Source: Ulota crispa
Lineage: Eukaryota > Streptophyta > Bryopsida > Orthotrichales > Orthotrichaceae
NCBI GenBank assembly: GCA_963920765.1
Contig: OY987244.1
Span: 1,304,501 to 1,368,500 of the forward strand
Length of the DNA stretch: 64,000 bases
Reading direction: 5' to 3'
Translations under genes and position numbers: made by a program
The notes under the pieces: generated by a model
What the model was told of the DNA's origin: nothing
Databases searched by the model: none
The model's input: the letters and a program-made list of their open reading frames with translations, nothing else
Part shown: in pieces, positions 55,801 to 64,000 of the stretch
Layout of the letters: each line of letters opens with the position of its first letter
Position numbering within the stretch: the stretch's first letter is position 1

Positions 55801-57730
55801 TTGCTTAATCTTCCAACTACTAGTGTCCTATGGTGGTTGAGTAATAATAAGGGTGACATGTTTTTTGGTGATTAGACTCTTATTAAGTGACTTAATTCCA
55901 TTGACTTTCTTGACCAAGAACACATTTTACTTGACATGCTACTTATTTGTATAAAAAACATGTTCTCAAAACATGCATGAGTTATGCGTTGCCCTAGGAT
56001 TTAGAAGGATTTGGAGTGTTTTTAGTGACAATCAACTTTGAAGAAAAATATAAGGGTTGTAAGCAATACTTGATCCTAGCGTTGATAAGTTATGGATTTG
56101 AAATGGGTTCTATAGTGCAAGAAAACATGTAGCTTTTTTGTTTGTTTGTGAAAGGTTAAGACATGAAATCTAGCTTGCATCTCTCTAGATTGCACTAGGT
56201 CAGCAAGACCCTTTGGAGAAGGTATGACTCATATAAAAGCTCCTCACTTTTTACTCAATAATTGCCATTCTCCATATGAAAGTGTAAAGTAATAGAAGCA
56301 AGTTGAGACTTACATAATATGCAGTGACAGTGCCTGCAGAGTCTGCTGGAATGAGTTTGATATCCATTTGAATGTTTCCAAATAGAAACATATCATTTGA
56401 TTTAAATCCCGCACCTACACGTGAAACAAAGGTTACACTTGCACAATCCAAAACAATTTGCACTTATGTATGGACATTAATATTGTTGGAAGCCTAATTT
56501 TGCCTTGATAAAAAAATGCTTATTGAAATAATATGTTTTGCCTAATAAGTTTTTGTTGATTCAAGCCAATTGAATTCAAAATCAATAAAGCATTGTTAAA
56601 ATGTTCAAAGCAAAAATCCATACTAATTTGATATACATTGTAGTACCTTCTCTCTGTCATTAATTCATGCTTCACATAACAATTCGTTTACCAATAGTCC
56701 TAAACTTCCTTGGTCTTCTCTCAACAAGTGGCACTACCATGACTTTCCAAAAATGTTGGTGGTTGTCATTGATGTTGAAAAAAATGAAATTGTCAACTAT
56801 CACACTTAATGATCTATAAACTTTTTACTTGAAAACCTTGTAAAAATGATTGTACATTGTGAAAAAGTGATGCCTCAAAAAATCGAATCCAAAGTGATTT
56901 CTTCATAACAGTATAGTGATATTGAAATGAAAACATCTACCTCTATATGAATAAATAAATATGAAAATGCTTTAAAAATGAATGCAGCTACACTAAATAG
57001 TGCATTTAAGTTGCCTTAACATTAGGTTGGCTTACCTTAGATTCTTAGAAAGTTATCTCATGCCTCATTGCTCAGCCACTTGGAGGCGCATGTAAATCTC
57101 TAAGTACTAAGGTTTTACGTGGTTTATGGCCTAAACAACACTAATTTGTTTTCTTGCAATATTGTTGTTGCTACCAAGTCATTATTATTGTTAAAGTGTG
57201 TTTCTTGTAATAATTATTGATGAAAATTATTGTAAATTATTGTAGTACCAGTAAGTACTAATTTAGTGTAAAATGTCAAGAAATTAGTGTGGGAAAACCT
57301 AAATGCACTATTTAGTGCAGTACTTTTTGCATTACGTACAATAAACGGGATGTTTAGGCTCCACGTGTACATATACATTGTGTACATACAGTAGATTATG
57401 TGTTATGAGCAAGAGAAATCAAACTAGTTCTTCAAGAGAAAGCTGGAATGCCAAAGGAGGTGAGGATGGCGTACCAGATTCTTTGTCAAGGATGAGCTCG
57501 AGCCTCTTTCCATGCTTCGAGATACGCGTATGGTTCGGTGCCCACGTGATGCTAAAATCTTGGTTAAATCCAGCTGCATTGTTGCTGGATTTCTTTTTCT
57601 TGGTCGCTACAGAAACCACAACCGCTATGACGATAATCAGTACTATGCCTACCAGGATCACACAGCCTCCCTTGACTTTCTTACTCCACCCCGGCTTCCT
57701 CGGCTCCTGCATTGTTTCCAAGTCTGCCAT
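52817..57730 (-). CDS. XTH: Xyloglucan endotransglucosylase/hydrolase with N-terminal membrane anchor
   Basis: Four minus-strand exons join in phase: 57730-57475, 56414-56314, 54732-54539 and 53243-52817, giving 325 residues. The GH16 active site is [11 protein letters not shown] (127-137), with Glu129 and Glu133 as nucleophile and acid/base, followed by the conserved N-glycosylation site (Asn137-Ser-Ser). Other landmarks are [44 protein letters not shown] and the XET C-terminal region (YMVYNYCTD...FECTQN). XTHs cut and rejoin xyloglucan in the wall. Unusually, the N-terminus is not a short signal peptide: about 20 polar, basic residues precede one helix ([20 protein letters not shown], 23-42) and then KKKK, suggesting a type II membrane anchor. 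Introns are long (1,060, 1,581 and 1,295 bp) and hold three MITE-like elements. Confidence 0.93.
53950..54357. mobile_element. TTAA-bounded element in XTH intron 3
   Basis: About 408 bp. The ends are perfect inverted repeats of 18 bp, TTAACCCATTAAGGTCTG at the left and CAGACCTTAATGGGTTAA at the right, and start with TTAA then CCC as in the other TTAA-type elements. The interior is unrelated to family T. Non-coding. Confidence 0.82.
55008..55320. mobile_element. MITE family R2, copy b, in XTH intron 2
   Basis: About 313 bp. The ends TAAGGTAGCAACGCCCATAA and TTATGAGGGCTGCTACCTTA form an inverted repeat of about 20 bp with three mismatches. It is inverted relative to copy a at 49580. Its terminal TAAGGTAGC matches the ends of family R1. 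Confidence 0.8.
55363..55768. mobile_element. MITE family R1, copy C, in XTH intron 2
   Basis: About 406 bp. The ends TAAGGTAGCTTGCTCTAAAA and TTTGAGCAAACTACTTTA pair as an imperfect inverted repeat. The interior matches copies A and B. It starts only 42 bp after R2 copy b. Confidence 0.78.
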
Positions 57731-59560
57731 GATAGTTGAATTGTCGAGCAGATGTCCCTACTCAGAAGAAGCTTGTCACACCAAAAGCCTAACACCCAGA
57801 GTTCAGCAATCTGAGAATTTTCAAGACCATCTGCAATAATATGTGCACACCCCGCAGAATGAATTAGAATGCCTTAAAAAGCAACTTTTTCATGTTGTGC
57901 AAAGATCTCGAGTTGCAAAGAACTGTCTAGATCAAGATCAAGAGCAAGAGCAACCTAGATCTTAACAGGTTGGGGTCGCTTCAGGTTGGAATGGGGCTAA
58001 TAGAGCCAATTCTCAACTTCGTAGGGATCAATAGTGCTGTTAGCCCAAGTTAGATGATAAAAATGGATGATATTTTGGTAAAAATTAGCCCTTCACACAC
58101 TTTCCTTTCCTAGTGCTGGAGAAGGTTACAAAAGGAAGCTAGATCCACCGCTTTAGCCCAAGCTGACAACCTAGTCTCTAAAAGTCCCTGAGGCGATCTA
58201 GTTTTACGGAATACTCTGTTTCATGGCTCACTCTATGAATCGTAGGAAAGGAGAGAAACGTCCTGACAGTGATATTAGTAGTTTGTTGTAATTTAGAAAT
58301 CGGCAGTAATATGTGTACTCTAGATCAAAATGTTACAACGTTCAAAAGAAGAGTCACTCACCTCTATAGCCATTGCGTTTCGTTGCGGATGAGTAAAGCC
58401 CGTGCCGAGCAGCAAGTGCTGGCTCTTCACTGCACGTTCTCTGCATACAGTAAAGCCAAAAACGCTTACGAAACAGAAGTTTACTATAAGCAGAAATCAA
58501 CCTGCCTTTAGACCCCAAAATGTGAAGATTGCAGGCATCATTCCTCAGGAGCTTTCCAATCATGAGAGAGGGAAACAGTGTAGCGAACTCATTCATGTGA
58601 AATTCAAAGCAAACACCAAAAGTCCATATTCATGTCGGAGTCCAAAGCCCTGCTTTGGAAAGGTAAACTGCGAGAAGCAAGTGCAAATAACTTGGGAAAC
58701 GAGAAACGCTCGACGAAAAGCACCGTTCTCTGAACGACGGTACATTTCCTTCATAGAACATACACTAAGCAGCACTCTACACGAGACCGGACTCACCTGC
58801 CATAGAATCCTTCTCGCTAGCAAATCAAAAATGCAGTAAAGCGGAAGAGAATTGGAGCTGCTAGTTTTCAGACCGAGCAATTCAGTCCAGTCCTGCAGTG
58901 CGAGCTTCCTGAAAGAATCCTGATCATCGCCTTGTAAGCCCGGAATTCTAGCAAAGATACTGTAGGGCGTAGGCACGAGGCATGTGCAGCGAGCGAGCGA
59001 GCGAGGGATGCAGAGCAAGAGGATGATTCTGGAGCATTAAAGGAGCTACGATCTCTCATTCATCGTACTTCGGAGTCTTCCAGGCTCACATGGGGAGTGG
59101 GGACGGAGGAAGAGGCCTGCCTGCACACACAAAGCATATCGAGACAAGTGGGCGGACTTGTCAACTCTGTACGCTGTTGGCTCTGCAAATCCCTGGGGAG
59201 GTCAAGGGCGGAAACGAAGGTTGGTTTTGACAGGCAGGTATGGGAATTAATCTCTCGCTCCTCTAAAGCTAAGCTAGCCTTGTGGAGTTGTGGTGGTGGC
59301 GACGATGTCGCTGTCTCTGCAGCAGCAGGAGCTCCGTCCGTCCGTTTGCTGCGACGTAAGTGAACTCTGATCGAGGGCCATGATTGCCTCTGTTAAGTTC
59401 CAGCTATGGATGCAGGATCCCTGACCCCGACAGCCCGAGACTGCAACGTTAGCAACGTTGCAGCGTCTTCGTTGATTCAGAAGCTCCAGCCAAGCTCCAG
59501 CCGCAAGGACACCCCCTTGTCCACACTGGAGTCTGAACCAAAACATTACTGATTGGGCTT
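57731..59560 (-). promoter_or_regulatory. XTH upstream region with a GC-richer island
   Basis: The interval from about 58400 to 59560 is GC-richer than the spacers and contains many short overlapping frames on both strands, none with a motif. It resembles the leaders seen upstream of other genes here and may hold the XTH promoter and leader. A short GCGA repeat lies near 58990. No start site could be set. Confidence 0.35.
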
Positions 59561-60421
59561 CACACTATTAGGCACTAGCCCTTAACCGACATTTTAGGTC
59601 ATGGTGGAAGCGTAGGGCAGCTCCAAGAATCACAGAAAGAATGAGAAGCATACATAGAGAGGTTGGGCATGCATGCATGACCTATCACACAAAAAAAAGT
59701 AAAAAACAATCACATGAGGAATCAAATTGGAGACTTGGGCAAGAATCATGTGATTCTTCAAATCTCTTATGTTCACATTACAAGCAAACATGGAAAATTT
59801 GAACTTTTCAGTATAATGAATGACTTGCATAGGATGGAATTGAAGGGCTCTGCCTAGGTTGCCAACTTGCCACAACTAAACAATACTCTTGTATAGAAAA
59901 AAATATTCATGAACGCCGGGCTCTTGGAGTTGGGCGTGTTCTTTAAGCTCTTACCATTGAGAAATCTCAAAATGCACTAAAAAGCGCTGAATCTTAGCTC
60001 CCTTGATGTTGGGGGGTTAAGTGATAGAGGGTTTAAATAAAGAGTTCCTGTATAATATAAACTTTCAGCCACTTATTGGGTGGTTTAATATGTTCATCTT
60101 CATTTTGTTGTCTAGTTCTCCCCCAAATAAACTACTTCCTTGATATTAAAAAAACCTATCATATTAATATTTGTGCCATATTACGCTTATAAAAATAAAT
60201 ATCTTAAAAACCCCTATCTATTAGGTGTGCATAACTCCTATGTGTCATTTTGTTAAATGAAGCTTTAAGGAGCACTACAATGGGGGAGCTCCAACTCCTC
60301 CAAGGGTAACCGCTTGTTGTCTCCAATTGTTTGGAAAGTTAGTGGAACTGCCCCTAGCTAATAGTTTTAGCTGTTTTTCTTCTTGTTTTTGAAAATCAAC
60401 TCATTTGAATTTCAAAAAAAT

Positions 60422-60488
<67 letters not shown>

Positions 60489-63311
60489 ATTTTATTTATA
60501 TATATATTTATATGTAGAGCATGCCAAACTCCTTCTGCATAAGGAAAGTGAGCGTCTGTTGCAAGCATGTTTTAAAAAGAGTTTGGCATGATTTTCCAAT
60601 ATGTTCTAAATAATGAAATTTAGAGCAAGAATTCATTTGATTGAGAATAGAAGATCAATTTTTGAATTTTGGTAGGGTTGTTCTAAATTTCTTGAGGTTT
60701 TCGTAATAAATCTTTTGGAATAACATTTAAATTTTTTAACCTTGGCTCTTATTGTAAAGACCTAGGGAGTAGGGACTGGTTTTGGAATTTCAACCAATCA
60801 CAGGCTAAGATTATGACCTTTGTGACAACCCATACCTAATTAGCGAGCATTGTTGCACAAGGTTCATGTGTCTGACAACTGTACAAAGATTTTTGCCTTT
60901 TCATTATAGATTGTGAAGCAGGTAAAGAAATTTAAAAATAAAAGTATCTCTGCAGGGTTGAGGGATAGTGGTTTTATGAAGGCAGAATGGCAGATATATT
61001 GGCAGTAACTTTGGGACAAAACTGCCAAGTCAGCTTCGAGGGCAGTCAGAAATTTAATTCGTGTGATCAGAGTGGCTGTTTGACTTGGATCACCGTGCAC
61101 TTCAAAGTAACGTTTGTCTGCAACCCCACATGTGAAACTCACGCTTGGAGCAGACCTCCATCTGTAGAGAACTTGAAATTGAGTACTGAAAAAAATAAAA
61201 AATAAAAGATAAATCAAAAGTTGATTGATATTTGTGCTTGGAAGTGTGTACTTCCACATTCTAAGTTAGTTAACTAATTTTTCTTTTTCCAACTAATTCC
61301 TAAAGGACCAAACTGCGTTTTTTTTTTTTTTTTTTTTTTTGTGGTAACAAAGCAATTTTGTGCAGCTCACCACACATGGAGTTTGCTTTTTTTTTTCTTT
61401 TAAAATTTTCTCACATGATATGTTAAAGGAGTAGCTTTTAGGCCCAACAATTTTTATAATTCTTGATTACTTGATTCAAAAGTTAATAAATTGCATGATA
61501 TGTAATTTTCTTTGAACTTTGGCAGTTGAGTGCAGCTTTTAAAAAATCAGTTTTTAAGTAATATAATTTTGAAATTGGTTTTCTAGGTTTACATGTATGT
61601 TGAATGCTTTTAACCTTTCCATTTTGATCATTGAGATTAAATTTATGAGGAGAATTTTTTTGCAAGCAGTTCTGGATTCACTACTTTAAAAATAAACTTT
61701 AAAGTCCTTTATTTTACTCAACTTTCAGTATTTTAGAAACAAATAAAGCTGAAGGATGTAGATTGTTTATTGCAATATTTTGACCATTGGTATTGGCATT
61801 TTCCATTTCTATAATTGATTCTTAACAATTTTGTGTTGTGAATCATTCTCTACTTATTTTTACTTACTATTTTTTTCCCATATGTTGTACACTTCCAAAT
61901 GATTTGAAAAATTTCAAGTATGTATCCAACTAGCATTGAAGAATGAGTCTAAAGAGTAACAACCATTTTGGAATTTTTTTCATACAAATGTGAACTTGTG
62001 AAGTGTAGTTGCCTAGGCTTTTGCATGAACAAAAAATGGCTTATTGGGTGATGGCACAATCAAGGTACCCCTAAAAGGGCTTGCTGGACCTCTGAACAAG
62101 ACTATTATTTCACTTGCACTAGTGAGTCTTGATTATTTGTGTTTAGTGAAAAATTTGAACTTGTGAGTGATGAGATATTTTTCTTAAGCTTTCCTTATGT
62201 TAAGACATTCATTTAGAAAGTGTTCCTTCCATCAAAAGGACTTTCTTGATTTTTTTTCACACCATAAAAGTGATTAGAACCCAAATGTCATGATCAGGAT
62301 TTTTTTGACTTGTAAGTTGTAATGGCTCCCTAAAATGAATGATTAACATTTTAATAATTTTGACCATATGTGCACCTAGAAACAAGTATATGTGCATGCT
62401 TTTGCCACTTAAAAAAAATTACAAATTTTTAATGTTCTTTATTGGACGTGGAAAAACTTGCATGAAAGTATCCCTAAAAGAATTCATAACAACTAGTTTT
62501 AATAATGTATGGACTAATACATTTCAAATTCATGAACCATAGAAGCTTGCACAATTATAAATGCATTAACCTAATTCCTACTAACCAAATTTGTAGTCCG
62601 GATGAGTCCTTTACTTCATTTTGATAAAATGAGACAGTTCCAAAACTTCTCACAAAATCACTCATTTTTGGACATGATAACATTCATCATTTGAAAAATT
62701 GTATTTTTTTTCTACTAATCTACAAGTATAAGCAACTTTGTGCCAACAAATAAACAACAAAGCACTATTTAATAATAAAACATAATAAATAGCAAAAGTA
62801 TCATGGGTATAGCCAAATTAGGCCTAAGCAGTCCTTTTTGGTTACCTTAATCGTGCCATCACCCTTTTGTAAATTCAAACTCAAATATCTTACAATTTAC
62901 ATGGTGAAAATTTCTGCTTTTTTTTTCACATCTTTTGAAACTAGTGTATTACAAGATCTTACAGTTACATGTGTCCAAAAATGTTTTTTTTCTAAAATTT
63001 GGTACTCCTAATAAAATAGCAATTTTGTAGCGTTTTAGTGAAAACTTAGTCAAAAACCTTGAGGGGTCAAAATTTATGATTTAGGAAGTCTTGTTGACTG
63101 GGAATATGACCAAATACAGTGATTGAATTTGACCAATTGTAGAAGGTTACTACTATTATGTGACCTATTGAATCCACCCTCAAAATTGTAATTTTGTATC
63201 AAATGGGTTGTGTAATGGATATTTATTGTTTAGAACTTCTCAACCATGTATCACGCATCCAATTTTGATAAAAATTCCATGCTTGGGAAAAATTTAAAGA
63301 GCTAATAGCAG
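59561..63311. other. AT-rich intergenic stretch, no gene seen
   Basis: About 3.7 kb of AT-rich DNA. It contains a long TA microsatellite (60427-60485) and a run of T at 61318-61340. Frames at 60864-61259 and 60987-61205 overlap each other on opposite strands and have no motif. Confidence 0.55.
60427..60485. repeat. TA dinucleotide microsatellite
   Basis: About 29 uninterrupted TA units, followed by a looser TATA-rich tract to about 60512. Likely length-variable. Confidence 0.95.
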
Positions 63312-63616
63312 CAGGGTTTTTTTTTTCATTTTTTAAGAAATGCTAAAGTGGCGATTTTAAATGTTATAGTGGTGCTCCAAATTTCAACAGTCATCCACAT
63401 ATTGGATAGAAAATATCACTTTAGCACATAATACATGTCTATAATTAGGTTTCCATCCACAAAATGACAACTTCATCCAAGTTTTTTTTTAAATTTGAAG
63501 CTTTTTGGCGATTTCATCCAAATAATCATGTTTCTTTTTCTATAGGCTTGGTGCCACTCAAAAAAAATTGGTGTTTTTTTTGCTCCAAATCACCAAAATA
63601 AAAACACTGAATTGCA
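63312..63616. repeat. Dispersed repeat R3, copy b
   Basis: Direct copy of the repeat at 51248-51545 with moderate divergence; shared GGATAGAAAATATCAC, AGCACATAATACATG-like sequence and TTTCTTTTTCTATAGGCTT. No coding frame. Confidence 0.75.
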
Positions 63617-63813
63617 GCACATTTTGTATATTGCCACATTTGATATTTCTTTGACAACATGGCAATCGTACCCTTTCACTTTGTTTGCTCCCTCATTATA
63701 CAAAAGCAATCAATGAAAATTCTTATTTGCAAGCCTGAGAATGTACTTTATTAACTCCAATAAGTAAATGTCTTGAATCTTTGTCAACTTTCCATGCACA
63801 TGGAAGGGTGCCC

Positions 63814-64000
63814 TTAACCCCTAAGCGCCCGGGCCATGTTCTCAAGAACATCAGCTTTTTTGACCCTTGCGCAAAAAATGGTCCTTTGCTAACTTGTTTT
63901 TCAAAACTAGCATTGCTAGCCGTTGAATGTGATTTCTAACTACTAGATGAAGATTTGTTGCTTTTTTGGGTGAAAGTTATCGGTTAGATGTTGTGTTTTT
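63814..64000. mobile_element. Left end of a TTAA-type element, cut by the window edge
   Basis: TTAACCCCTAAGCGCCCGGG at 63814 matches the left ends of the TTAA-bounded elements. The right end would lie beyond 64000, so this is only a suggestion. Confidence 0.35.

Noticed and set aside
58269-59546. Frames in the GC-richer island upstream of XTH
   Set aside because: Opposite-strand overlaps, no motifs; better explained as promoter and leader sequence.

Overview
This window looks like nuclear DNA of a land plant, most likely a non-seed plant such as a bryophyte; the species cannot be named from sequence alone. Reasons: spliceosomal introns with GT..AG borders and TTGCAG-type acceptors, GC-richer genes set in very AT-rich spacers, and plant-specific families (XTH, GPI-type lipid-transfer proteins, plant GDSL esterases, folate-biopterin transporters). 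No bacterial, organellar or rRNA/tRNA genes were seen, and no LTR retroelement was recognised.

Layout: 1-6.6 kb is AT-rich and holds a large foldback element and small DNA elements. 6.6-8.2 kb (+) encodes a calponin-homology/transmembrane/LysM protein. 8.7-15.6 kb is mostly repeats, including an inverted Helitron pair. 15.65-19.3 kb (+) is a five-exon GDSL esterase/lipase. 19.9-20.8 kb is a Helitron carrying a minisatellite. 22.4-25.6 kb (-) is a seven-exon folate-biopterin-type transporter, intact except for one in-frame TAA. 26-28.2 kb is a chain of TTAA-bounded elements and a Helitron. 28.5-36.4 kb (+) is a 27-exon spliceosomal DEAH helicase (PRP2/DHX16/ESP3 type). 36.8-38.4 kb (+) is a decayed glutamyl-tRNA synthetase fragment. 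38.7-40.5 kb (-) is a seven-exon aldo-keto reductase. 47.4-48.8 kb (+) is an intronless secreted protein with three eight-cysteine lipid-transfer domains. 52.8-57.7 kb (-) is a four-exon xyloglucan endotransglucosylase/hydrolase with an N-terminal membrane anchor. The rest, to 64 kb, is AT-rich with repeats.

The genes do not form a pathway. Three (XTH, the GPI-type lipid-transfer protein and the GDSL esterase) probably act at the cell surface or wall, and the helicase in the nucleus. Exon borders were worked out by hand from reading-frame phase and splice-site consensus; for the transporter, helicase, reductase and XTH the phases close exactly from ATG to stop.

The most unusual contents are: (1) a set of short elements bounded by TTAA with CCC-starting inverted ends, resembling piggyBac-type MITEs; (2) a Helitron family seen as a solo copy, as a tail-to-tail palindrome and as a copy carrying a minisatellite; (3) the CH-TM-LysM protein; (4) the three-domain lipid-transfer protein; (5) the transporter with a single nonsense codon.
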